From Zygnema circumcarinatum (lineage: Eukaryota > Streptophyta > Zygnematophyceae > Zygnematales > Zygnemataceae): 64,000 bases of DNA. Location: contig CM074805.1 in the NCBI GenBank assembly GCA_037447605.1, positions 185,742-249,741 on the forward strand. Direction: 5' to 3'. Within the stretch, counting starts at the first letter, position 1. Each line of letters opens with the position of its first letter. This document shows, one piece after another, positions 11,668-23,376 of this stretch. A model generated the notes under the pieces. It worked only from the letters and a program-made list of their open reading frames with translations, did no database searches and was not told the DNA's origin. Position numbers and translations under genes: made by a program.

Positions 11668-12844
11668 TGTCGCTTAGCTGGCCTACGCCCCGCCGCGACG
11701 CCGTCTTGCGGAAAACCACGCAAACCGTAAAACCCTGCGTCGCTAATCTCTCCGAAAATTCGTTAAAAAATGATCCAAAATAAGAACACGTTGCGCGACA
11801 ATTCAGGATTCAAGATAATACTCATTTTGATTACTTTTATGTAAAGGCGAAACGCGAAGGTGCAAACCCGAACAAAATGGGTGCGAAACTTTCCGTCAAA
11901 TGACCACATACAAATGGGGTACAGCGATGGCCGCATATACATATGATAAATCGAATTGCGACAACGCGGAGAAAAAGGGTACAAAGGGAGTCCATATTCC
12001 GTACCGTACGGACTTGCAAAGGTCTTGGAGCCATTGGGCCTCCAACCCGCCGTCTCTCCTCTCTCCACTCCTCACAGAGACGCTATCTTTGTCCCTCCTG
12101 CCTCACCTCTCTTTCCCTCTCTCCCTCCCTCTCTCTCTTTCTCTCCCTTTGTCCGGCGCTTCCCCATTCCTTTCTTTCTGAAGGTGGGGTACTTCTGAGG
12201 GGGAATCTTCGAAGGGCGGAGACCTCTTTTGCGTTGCCTCTCTTCTTGCTCTTTCCCTCTCTTGGAACCTTTTCCCTGCCTCCCTACAGGGTAGACGTTC
12301 CCACCACCCTTGCCTCGTTCTCTTTTCGCTCTTTCCCTTTCTCTCCCCTTTCTCTTCGCCTTGCGAGTGCACGCGGAGAAAGTCTCTGCCTACGGCTCTC
12401 CCATGGTACCACGTGTCCCGCCCCCGTACAATGCCGCCTGCAAGCTTGACCTTGGCGCCAGTTAGCCTCTGCGCGTGGCTGGCTTAGCGCTTTCATAGAA
12501 CCACAGTTACGTTTGGCGGAGTTAGGTTTTCCGTTGTTAGGGTTTCGCAGGTAGGGTTTGCAGCCAGCCCTGTGATGGTGTGATGCAGGAAGAGCGAGTG
12601 GTAGAGAAGGGCAGAGCTGCCTCCGGCCTTCCCGCGCCTCTTCCCTATCTATGCCAAGGTTGCATCCATGGCCGAGCTGTGAAGTGCCGCGGAAATTAAT
12701 ATCGAGTATGGTGTTGAGACTGAGACTGCCACTGCCTATCTCTGCTTTGGAGCGCACGGAGACGGAGAACTTCAACCCTAACTTTAGGAATTAGCCGCAT
12801 TTCTAACCTCGAGAGAAAGGAGCTTCTCAAGAATAGGTTTCAAG

Positions 12845-15800
12845 ATGAATGCCGCCGCAGCTTCTCCGCCTGCAGCAGCTGCAGGGGTGCCGCCTCCGCT
12901 GGAATGGAAATTTGGACAAGTCTTTGGAGAGAGAGCGGCGGGAGAAGAAGTCCAGGAAGGTGAGATAAGAGAGGCTGGAGTGGCCGTCTAGGAGTTGGTT
13001 GCGAGGTTCAGTCCCGAAGGGAAGCTGCTTAGCGTGGAGATGAGGAAGCGGAATATGAACTGTCAGGGGGAATTGGAAGCAGCACTTTGAGTGCTTGCTT
13101 TTTAGCAGGGCAGAGTTTGGAGGAGTCATGCTTGCGGTCGTAATTGCCGCCGCTTATGTGAAATAGGTTGGAACAAAGGCACATTTTTTGCAGTTTTCGT
13201 GTAGTAAAAAGTGGACGAGATGACAGATCTGGTCGGACCTGGTGCCGATGATTTGTTCACTTGAGCTTTTTGTAAGGTGTTCTGGCGGGCCTTTTGCTAG
13301 AAGTATTGTTAAACATGAAGTAGAAGGAAGCAGGTAGTTTGATGTGCTGGTCTGCAGCCTCACTTGATTTCAGTAGTCCTCCTGACGACGTTAGAATGCG
13401 AGGATTTCAGGCCCAAGCTGCAAGGGGAGCATCTTGCATGGATCCATTGTCCATTTGTTGAATTCTTGTGAGGGAAGAGACGCATCTATGGGGTTGGAAA
13501 GGCCTGATTTATTTTCTTCAAAAATGAGTTTCAATGAAGCTGCCTATCTGCAAAGTTAGTGAGCCGGAGTGAACCTGAGCGGCAGTGAGCTTTGTCAAAC
13601 TCTTCATTTGTCACATTAATGTAAAGCATTCGACGTTGAGACGGCGCGTGGCTGTGTGCAGTGGACATTATTTCGGCTATTGAGTTCGACAAAACCGGAG
13701 AGCATTTGGCCACAGGAGATCGTGGAGGGCGAGTCGTCCTTTTTGAGCGCGTAGACAGTAGAGATGTGGGCACTTTTTCTCAGAACTCTGCCTCGGCTTG
13801 TCCAATGATTCGTCTTGTTGGGTCTAATGCAGGCATCTTTGGCACCTGAATTAGAGTTGCAGGACTGAAAGGCGAGAATATTGTGTTTTTTGGAAAAACT
13901 GAAGGTTACACCTTGCCCAGTGAACCTTTTTGTCAAAATTACCTGCTTCTTTGATTCTAACCAATTCTGTGTTTGCAGGCTCGGACGCGGCGGGACCTTG
14001 AAAGGTCGGATGTGCCTGCTCAGCGTCAAATTGATTATCGCTATTCAACTGAATTTCAAAGTCACGAGCCAGAGGTGCGCACCACTCTTGATCCTGCCTG
14101 CAGCTCATTTACGCTGTTATTTTGTTCAGGGAAATGGGATTGGAGCCTGCAGCTGTAGTGTTGGACGGAGTTTTTTAATAAGTTTGAGGTTTTGTTGCTT
14201 GACCAAGAAAAGTGGGCTGAGCGAGGGGCTGGTTGCATATTTAAAACTAAGTTACGCTGCAATTCATGTACAGCTGATGCTCGTGCTGTGTCTTTCCTCA
14301 CGGTTAGAAAAACCTATTTTAGGTATCTGCTTCATGTGTATCGGAGAAAGAGCCAACTAAGCGTGAAGCTGGATATTGGGATGGAATTTGCAGTTTGACT
14401 ACCTTAAGAGTTTAGAGATAGAGGAGAAGATCAACAAGATACGATGGTGTCAGATAGGGGGTGGGGCGCGCTTTCTACTGTCAACTAATGACAAGACGAT
14501 CAAGTTGTGGAAGGTGAGCAAAGTCAAAAAAACCGCTTTTGGTCCTAATGGTTGAGAGTGAAGAAGAGTTTACACAGGAGTTCGAGTGCGAAGCAAGAAT
14601 AACCTCCCTAATACACAGCACGAAGGATTCTTGGGGAGCCGGCAGGTTTTCGAGAAGAGAGTGAAGATGGTCTCCAACTTCAACCTGCCACCCGTACGAC
14701 CTGCAAGTAATTGAACCTTGTCAACCCTCCTCCCATCCTTCCAAGCAGCCACCCCAGGTCCCTTCTTCAACCCCATAGGGCCTCCTGGTTTGGACTTAAC
14801 AGAATGGCTGAGGGGCTTGCAGCTGCGCGGCGTCCTCCTGTCTCCATCAATAACGACTTTGTTTTCCCTGCGGAGGGATTCCCAGCGCTTCGGCTCCCCA
14901 CGGTAAAGGAGATACTGACTTTTCTTTTCTCTTCTTCTCTTGTTATGCCCTCTTCTCGGTGTTTCGCATGACTGAGCTTACAATTTATTACGGAATGGGC
15001 TGTGCAGGTGACAAGCAACGAGTCAGCCTTGGTCGCTAGGTGCCGCCGGGTGTACTCCAATGCTCATGCTTATCATATCAACTCAATTTCCACCAACAGG
15101 TAGACAACTTCCAAACTTTAACTATGCATGCATACATGCATTTTGTTGGAGCTTCTGTATAGAGCATTGTGGAGCATTCTTATGCAGGAATGTTCATTTT
15201 TCGCGTGATTGCAGTGATGGAGAGACATACATCTCTGCTGACGACTTGCGCATCAACCTTTGGAACTTGGAGGTTAGCGATCAGAGCTTCAATATTGTCG
15301 ATATAAAGCCTCCAAATATGGAGGACCTTACAGGTATGTTCAAATTGTTTCACTCCCACCAGGTGGAGGAGGTTATCCTCTTCTGCCGCTACTTTCACTT
15401 CGCCTTCCTGAGCACATGGTGGTTCTTGGTTCTCACTTTTCTCATCATTCACGGCTATCTACTCGTTCACTCGTAAGTTGAAGATCAAATGCAATTCGGG
15501 CTGTTTGGAGTTGCAGAGGTGATCACCTCAGCAGAGTTCCACCCATGGCACTGCGCCACGCTCGCCTACAGCTCCTCCAAGGGCAGCATCCGCCTGCTGG
15601 ACATGCGGCAGTCTGCTCTTTGTGATCGACATTCCAAATTGTATGCGCCCTCAGTTCTATGGCTCTGAAGTCTTATGTCTCCTGCATAGTGGGCACTGAA
15701 ATGATTTGTTTCAGCGTTTCAAAGCGAGAAATGCAGTGACAGTCATGTTCGGATTTCAGGCAGAGCCGCTTCTTGATAACGAGATATTGTCGCAGCAGAT

Positions 15801-17632
15801 AGAAAGGTTGTTGTCGAGTCAGACTTTCGCTTTAGCTCAAACCTCTGTGTGTGTCGTATTTTTTAACCCCTGCTGTCTTGCGATGCCTAATATATGGACT
15901 CTATGGACACACATTATACATATTCAACCCTGATTGTGTTTTGAGTAAGGCCGGTCCCTTCGAAGATGCCAAATTTGTACAGTTCTAGTCAGTTTACTAT
16001 TTCTAGTAAAGTAGGCGCATGTAGACTCCGCACTGGTCCTTAGGCCTCAGTTTTTTTTGAAAAACGGTGCTTTTCTTTTTCAGGTTCGAGGAGCAAGAGG
16101 CCCCTGGCAGCCGCTCCTTCTTTTCTGAAATAATTGCCTCCATATCCGATATCAAGTTTGCAAGGGGAGGCCGATACATCCTTAGCCGGGACTACATGAC
16201 CATGAAGGTGAGGGCTGTCTCTTATCCTCTTCTAAGCGACAGCCCCTCAATGCAAAGCTTTCCAAACAGTAATTGACACAGCTTGTGGGTCACATCTTGT
16301 CGGAGAGTTCTTCTGGCTCATATATCCGGTTGGAAAATCAAATTTGCTGCGGAATCTTCATGAGTATGCCTACTCTGTAAATGAAATATTGCTGCATGCT
16401 TGACTGGCATATGCCTGCTGAACCTCTGATCAGCGAAAGGGCCTCCCGACTGTTCTTTATGCAGCTGTGGGATGTCAACATGGAGTCCCAGCCTGTGGCC
16501 TCATTCAAGGTGCACGAGCAGTTGCGAGCAAAGGTGAGCCTTCAGTCATATGGTCATGCAATGCTTTCTAGAGTTTTCAGGTTCTTAGGGTTAGGGTTTC
16601 TAAGGCTACTGGAACGCTCTTACGCTATTGCTTCGTAAATGTGACATGCTTTTCTGAACTTCTTCTGCAGCAAGGCATGAGCCTCAATATCTTAATATGA
16701 AGCTGACTAATTGGCCATGTTGAGTCCTGGAACAGCTGTGCGACCTGTATGAGAATGACTCTATCTTCGATAAGTTTGAATGCTGTCTCAGTGGAGACGG
16801 TTTGCGAGCAGCTACTGGATCATACAGGTGCAATTCCTCCACCTTTTCATTTGAAACATCTGGAAAGCAAAGTGTTACTGGAAACATAAGCAAACAAGTC
16901 CGCATAACGCATGCGTGCCTTCACGTCTCGGAGCTGATTCATGATATGCATGCATTGCTTGCAGCAACATGTTTCGAGTTTTTGGAGCCGCTCCTGGAAG
17001 CGAGGAGGGAACTTCACTGGAGGCTAGCAAAACTCCAAATAGGTATGTTAATGAGTGCCAAGCTGGTAATCCTACATGTGCCGATTCGCCTTTCCTTCCT
17101 CTTTTGTTTGGTTTTTTGTCTCTTTCTTTTTCTAGATACCGAAGTAGCTCAATGGTTGAGAGTTCCTACAAACCGAGAAGTTTCTGAGTGGGGGAGTTGT
17201 GGAGGACAAATTTGCAGACGGAGAATGGTCCAGACTCCGGCAAGGGGAGGGAACCGACTCACCACTCTCACGCGTGGGCGACGAGACGCTCGTCGAGGTG
17301 ATCTCCTTTCTCTCCCGCTCTGTTCGTCCGCTCTGTCCCTCATCTACTTCCGTCCTCCCCGCCCCGTTCTCTCCCTCTCGCTCTGTGTCTCTCTCTCTCA
17401 ACTCCCCACCCACTTCTTCCTCTCGCCCCCACTCTCCCAGACACTGACGTGGCCTACCTGCTGTCGCCTGACCCTTGTCCCATGTGCAGCGGCGGGGAAT
17501 GAGAGTCCGGTCGGAGAGGTGAATGGAACCACCCAAGACTTCACCTCAAAGCTGCTCCACTTGGCGTGGCACCCCTCTGCCAACCTCATCGCATGCGCTG
17601 CATCCAACAGCCTTTACATGTACTATGCCTGA
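12845..17632 (+). CDS. PP2A regulatory subunit B (B55 family), WD40 propeller
   Basis: Substrate-targeting subunit of the protein phosphatase 2A heterotrimer. Fifteen exons (12845-12959, 13662-13765, 13979-14074, 14394-14513, 14646-14706, 14823-14902, 15008-15099, 15215-15333, 15517-15640, 16084-16207, 16465-16533, 16736-16827, 16965-17042, 17218-17297, 17490-17632) join in frame to 498 residues, the normal size for plant B55. Family blocks are near identical: [107 protein letters not shown], and C-terminal [23 protein letters not shown]. The start follows an Ala/Pro-rich leader (MNAAAASPP) after which the conserved [12 protein letters not shown] begins. The cytosolic/nuclear location is inferred from the family. 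Confidence 0.97.
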
Positions 17633-18906
17633 AAGCATGCACACCTCCCCAACTTCCCTCTTCGAGTCCCTTTGCTTCCCGTCTCCCTTCTCATCCTTCC
17701 TTCATTCCCCGTTAATTCATTGGATGTCCCGTCAATTCCCTCCCGATTTTCGTCCAATCCCCATAGCCGGATGGTGACCGGTGCTGGATGCCCTGCTCCT
17801 CCACATCCTGCAACGTATGGGAGGGGGCTCTGTACATCACGTCACGCGCCAGCTGGCAGCCAGTCCCAAGGTCGCTCCCCCAAAGAGAGAGTTGAAGAAA
17901 GGTTTATAGGCTGGAACCACCACTCAGCTCCTTTACCCGGAGCAGAAAGTTCTCTGGAGGATGGTTCTTCAAGGTTGTGAGTAGTAGAGAGAAAGAGAGA
18001 GCGCGAGAGAGAGTGAGAGGTAGCGGTAGGGTCGACCGCCGCAGCTTTAGGCTGTTGGCTTGCTTAGTATGTAATAAGTACTTAGCTCTTGTCTGGTGAT
18101 TTAAATATTTCAATGAATTTAACAGCTGCAATCCTTGCTGTCGGTCGGTCGGTCAGTCAGTTGGTGCTCGCCTGCCACTGGTCGCATGCTCACCCTCTTC
18201 TTTGTCGCCCCTGCCCGACCCGGGGGAGCTTTTTGTGGTTGTTCCTTGATCTTTCCTTCGTGAATGGCTTTGGGATCGTTAAGGTTTCCTATTGCGTGCA
18301 CCTGCTCTCTTTTGAATGAAGGATGAAGAAAAATGTGCGGCACAGGCAGGGGGGCTGCCCCCGGCCTCCCAATTAGTCGTGGGAAGAACTATTGACTCAG
18401 GGCTTCCAATTCCAATTCCAACTGGCGGGATTTCGGTAGCCGCGCCTCAATTCCTAAAGATCATATCTAGTCCAAGGAATAATCAACCGTGTGAATGCAT
18501 TAGCCAACTGAATAAAAGCTTTTTAGCCGCCTAACTGTCGTTTGGGAGGTAATAAAACCTACGAAAAGTTCTGACTGGACCATTCTGAGAACTGTCACCA
18601 ACTCTATGTCCGCAACAACAACTATATGTCAGCTCGCAGTTCTGATGCCCTTTAACTGAACGGCCCAGATGGCCAGCGAACGGCACGTATCAAATCAGAA
18701 ATCAGCACTGTGCCGCCCGATTCCGTATGGCAACACAAAAGTCCGTACAGACATTTGCGGAATTTTTTGAATTTGTCCATGTACGGTAATGACACCCATT
18801 TCTGTCATTTTCTGGTCCTGCCTGTGCCCCTAGCGCGCCCAAACGCCCCGCCCACTTAGTTTGCTACACGTGACGAGCGCCCATTGGCGAATCAAAATGC
18901 CAGTGA

Positions 18907-18929
18907 CCGTACGGATATACCGTACGGTT
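18907..18929. promoter_or_regulatory. Paired CCGTACGG palindromes
   Basis: Two exact copies of the self-complementary octamer CCGTACGG begin at 18907 and 18920, 13 bases apart, so on the same helical face to within a few bases. Further GTAC sites lie at 18744, 18781, 18983 and 18997. The palindrome suggests a dimeric protein site, but no binding protein can be named from sequence. Confidence 0.35.
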
Positions 18930-19074
18930 ATGGTGGGCCGTTCTTCCTCCGACACGTGGACGAATGTCGGCACACCGCTTTGGTACAGCACAGAATGTAC
19001 GGAAAGTTGAGAGGACATGATTCTGTTGACTCGGCCCTGGAGGCTGGAGCTGGTGCTGGGCGGCAAAATTTGGA

Positions 19075-19255
19075 GGGAAGGACAGCAAGGAAAAAGGGAC
19101 AAGGAGAGGGGGAGGCGAGAGAGGGAGAGGGAGAGGGAGAGGAGGAGAGGAGAGGAGGAGAGGGGGAGAGGGGAGGAGGAGAGAAGGTGAAGAGACAGCA
19201 GGGAGAGAAGGGGAGGTGAGGTGACCACTGAGAGGAGAGGAGAGGAGAGGAGGGA
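19075..19255. repeat. Purine-rich GGAGAG microsatellite
   Basis: About 180 bases of A/G sequence built of GAGAGG and GGAGAG units, in the intergenic region upstream of the MOT2-like gene. Low complexity, no coding signal. Confidence 0.85.
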
Positions 19256-20134
19256 GAAGAGTGCTTACAAACGCCTCACCCTATAGCCTGTGGAGCTTTA
19301 ATCTCTACATGCATTGGTAAGGAGGGGGTAGATCGGACGGTCGAAGGCCGCAAAGCCGAGGGAATATGTTGGAAAGACAGGTGGGTGCTGGATGCGCTGG
19401 GTAAGCGAGCCCCTGTTCCTCTTGGAGATGCATGTGAGTTCTGCAGGAAGAGATCTGGTTCTTGTTCTGATGACCAATGCAGGAGCAGTATCATATGGTG
19501 ATTGATGTCAGACCGGGAAGATGAAAGGTCCGTTCCTTGAGTGAAGTAGTGGCGCGAGAGGACAGATCAGGAAAAAGCCAGGGGAGGAGGGGGGGTGGGT
19601 AATGGCGGTGCCAGAAGTGCGCGTGTAAGTTGTTGCAGGTCTACTGTGATGTGAATTTTGAGCATCCGATCTGTCTGCGTCTCCCTTTTTGGAGGCTTCT
19701 CAGCAATATGCAACTGTGCAAGGGCTGAGATACGAGTGAACGTTTCTGCAATTGCTTGGAAAGTCTGTTCGCTTGCCCACATTTTGCTGCGGAATTGAAT
19801 GGCCATCTTTAGCAACGTCGTCCTCCTTTCTGATCTATACATCGAGACCTCCTCTTGCTTTAATGGATTAGGCGGAGTAATGGTCAGGAAGGCGTATCGT
19901 GTTTCCTGGACCACGTATCTTGTGCTATTGTCTCCGTATGCTTGAATGCCAATCAGGAGTTTAGGTTTGCCCTTGTTCTCCTTTGACTTTTTATTTTTCT
20001 TAAAATGATGCTGAATATAGTGAGTGTTATGATGTATACCAGGACTGATACGGGTGGGAAGCTGCAAAGGAAAAGGAGTTGGCGAAGCAACTGAAGAACA
20101 AATCCTTTTGCACTGACGGAGGAGTCAAGGCGCG

Positions 20135-23100
20135 ATGGAATCTTTTTTTTATGTTGTTTTTGGAGTCCTTTTGGTTGCCTGCCTTGGTTTGGAATTATCA
20201 AAGAGCAGCAAAGACACTATCCAAGCTTCAAGTGCATTCTATTCTCTGAAGAATAACTATCTGCTGGTGTACTCCCTTATGATGGGTACGCAACCATCTC
20301 ACTACTTGACTTTTGGGAATTGCCATTCTCACTTTCCTTCTCGCTTTATGTTAGGATGACGAAGATTATGGCGTCTATCTCCGTCAAGTCAATGGCTTTA
20401 TGATACGGTTCTTTTGGCGTAGAGTTTATCGTCTCCTTTCAGGTTCTGGAGATGTAATTTATGCCTGATTTGGATGTCACAGCTTCCAGGATTTTGACTG
20501 AGTGCTTTTCAGCCAGACTGAAGTCCGTATGGGAATTGGTTGATCGCAGCGGGAGACTGGTTGCAAGGCCCATATGTGTACGCTTTATATGCACATTATG
20601 GATATGACCGAGGCGCGATTGGCCGCCTATTTATTGCTGGATTTGGCTCTTCTATGGTCTTCGGAACAGTTGTTGGATCTCTTGGCGACAAGTAGTAAGT
20701 ATCCCTCAGACGCTAGAGCCTCAAATTCACAGTGCGGATTTGTTTTGGATGCAAATCATCACCTCCACATACCGAAGCTGTGGTTAGTATAATTCTTTGT
20801 CGTGGATGTTGCTCATCGAAGTCCCAACCTGCTGGGTTCTATGTGAGTTCATACGGAGTGATCGATCCGTCTCTTATTGATAGGTGTTCCTTGGGTCTGC
20901 AGTGGAAGGAAAAATGCGAGTTTATTGTACTGCGTCACTTATATCCTTAGTTGCTTCACAAAGCACTTCCAATCCTTTTGGGTGCTGATGCTCGGACGCT
21001 TCCTTGGAGGAATCGCAACCTCTCTTCTCTTCTCAGCTTTCGAGTCGTGGCTGGTTGCCGAGCACTTCAAGGTAAATCTCCTCGGATGTACATTGAACAC
21101 GGGAAAAACTGCTGCCGCCTCTCTTCCCCTCCTCTGAAACATGCTTCTTTTTTTTTTCTAAAGGGAGGATCACTGGGATCACTTTTTATTGAGATCGAAA
21201 CTGACTTTTTTGAGAGCGTGGATGGACCAGAGGGGATTCGAGGCACACTGGTTGTCTTCAACTTTCTCGAAGGCCATATTTTTGGGTAATGGGCTTGTGG
21301 CCATTTTGGCGGGCCTGCTTGCTAATTCCCTTGTAAATAAACCTGTAGATTTGGGGCCTGTAGCGCCCTTCGATGCAGCAGCATTGGCCCTTGCAGTAGG
21401 AATGGTCATCATTCTCAATACTTGGACTGAGAATTACGGAGATGCGTCGGACGGAAAGTCATTGATACAGCAGTTTCAAGAAGCAGCTTCCGCTATTGCT
21501 TCAGGTAAGCGACCACTATCGATGTTGTTTGAACGTGGCATTCGTGGATCTGCCCCACTTTCTCTGCGTCCTCATGTGATAGTCGTATAGGATCTTGGTA
21601 TACCTCGTATTCTAGTAGAGGAGTCTTTTTTTCTTTATTTTGATCCGCCAAATTGTTGAAATTTTAAGATAAGTGAAGCAAGGTTACTGCAGAATTCTCA
21701 AGAAATTCCATCCTCATGGGAAAGTCGGAATGGGATGGCATGGTCTGCAACGATGCATAGGTATCTGACAATAATGTGTTAGGATTTGAAACGAGTCTAC
21801 ACCTCTTGAAGCTCGCCCTTGTAATCACTGGCAGTAGAGAAGCGGACGCAAGTCCAATCTTCGAATTAGAAGTATCTCTGAAGACTTAAACTATGGGCAA
21901 GCAGTAGAGTTAACGAAAAAAAGGGTGGAACGCAAATTGTATGTTTTAATCTGTGCGTGAATGGGAGTGGAGAGGGAGGAGGACGCTCAGAGGGATTCGG
22001 TTAATGGCTTCTGTTTACATTATCTGTTTGTGACCACTGTTCAGATGAAAAGATAGCGCTTCTGGGTGCCATCCAATCGTTGTTTGAAGGATCGATGTAC
22101 ACTTTTGTGTTCCTCTGGACCCCTGCCTTAAGCCCGAATAATGAGGATATTCCGCACGGCTTCATTTTTGCTACTTTCATGCTTTCATCCATGATCGGGT
22201 CGTCTATTGCTTCCCGCCTAATGGCCCGCGTGACCATTCGGGTGGAGTTCTACATGCAGAGCGTTTTTGCAGTCTCTGCATGTTCTCTTTTAGTACCAGT
22301 ATTTGCTTCGGTAAATCCTCTTCCTCTCTCCGTCTCTTTTCTCCGCACTCTGCCTCCCTTCATAGGGCTGTGTCGTCCCCAGTCAGATAAACCATGCCAA
22401 TGTCAATTTCAAAGGAAGCGCAGACTGTGGATCTCCACCATCATTAGTAGATCTGGTTGGTGTCAATGGCTAAAATTGACTGTAGTAGAAGGAAGGCATA
22501 TCGTTGTTACTGCAGGCACATTTTATGGGTCGATTTCGTAGTGTAAGTTTTTTTTTTTTTTTTTTTTTAAATGTTGGGTTTCTCCGGGAGTGCTTGATGA
22601 TGGTTTTTTTTCACTGTCTTTGTCTCACTGCTGCAGTATATATATGTGCCCGTGCCTGCGGAACCAGGAGCAGGCATTAGCAGTTCAGGCTGCTTGCAGA
22701 TGGTGGCTTTTTGCGTCTTTGAGGCATGTGTGGGCGTCTTCTGGCCCTCTATCATGAAGATGCGGTCCCAGTATATTCCGGAGGAAGCTCGTTCCACAAT
22801 TATGAACTTTTTCCGCATCCCCCTCAATATCTTTGTTTGTGTCGTACTTTATAATGTGAGCCCCCTCAAACTTGGCAGTCCACGAGACTCTGAAAGCCTT
22901 GAGTTTGGAGAAACTTTCACACTTCGCTGGGACTTTAGGGTTCTCTGTAGCTGCAGAAAGTCGCTTCGCACATTCAAAGGTGGGTAGGGCATCAAATTTA
23001 AGTTTTTGCTTTACGTGAGTTGCAGGTGAGCGCGTTTCCGATCACCGCAATGTTCGGCATGTGCACTATCTTCCTTTGCATGGCAATCGTTCTTCAACGA

Positions 23101-23376
23101 AGGCTTCAGTTTGTCTCCGCGAAACATTCGCGTAAGCTGCAACTTCTCACCCACAGCTCTTCGATTCCGGTCGTCGATTTGCTGGAGTATGAAATGTTTT
23201 GTATATGGTTTCTTGAAAAGCCAAAAAAACTGCCTCTAACTGGCTCAATCCACTCAAGTGCAAGTCGGGATGATGCGGCAGAAGCACGTCTGCTCCTTGG
23301 TATGTTCTTGAATGTCAGAATGGGGCAGGACAACGCAAAGATTGTGGAATGGGGAGGGAACACGTTATGTGAATGA
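20135..23376 (+). CDS. MOT2: Molybdate-anion transporter, MFSD5/MOT2 family
   Basis: Major-facilitator membrane protein of the MFSD5 family, whose Chlamydomonas member MOT2 takes up molybdate. Seven exons (20135-20285, 20550-20694, 20903-21071, 21231-21504, 22045-22310, 22637-22855, 23026-23376) join in phase to 524 residues. Diagnostic plant-type blocks are SLMMAGDWLQGPYVYALY, GSLGDKYGRKNA, LGRFLGGIATSLLFSAFESWLVAEH, LLGAIQSLFEGSMYTFVFLWTPALSP, WPSIMKMRSQYIPEEARSTIMNFFRIPLN and a final FPITAMFGMCTIF helix. The start MESFFYVVFGVLLVACLGLELSKS opens directly with helix 1. The C-terminus runs longer than known homologues (roughly 460 residues); a possible donor at about 23300 after DDAAEARLLL suggests one more splice, so the last 20-30 residues are uncertain. 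Transport of molybdate is inferred from family only. Confidence 0.93.

Larger units (their letters stand above)
10971..12844. promoter_or_regulatory. Divergent promoter region, ureohydrolase / PP2A B55
   Basis: Nearly 1.9 kb between two head-to-head genes. Within it are a dense GTAC cluster at 11097-11219, a 17-bp tandem repeat at 11626-11667, further GTAC sites near 11918-12009, and a CT-rich stretch at about 12050-12150. The stretch from about 12440 to 12844 probably contains the B55 5' UTR. I find no supported gene inside. Confidence 0.5.
17633..20134. other. Intergenic region between B55 and the MOT2-like gene
   Basis: About 2.5 kb. It holds the B55 3' flank, six GTAC sites between 18744 and 19000 including two CCGTACGG palindromes, and a purine-rich GGAGAG microsatellite at about 19075-19255. 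The region from about 19260 to 20134 has no recognisable coding exon and probably contains the promoter of the next gene. Confidence 0.5.
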
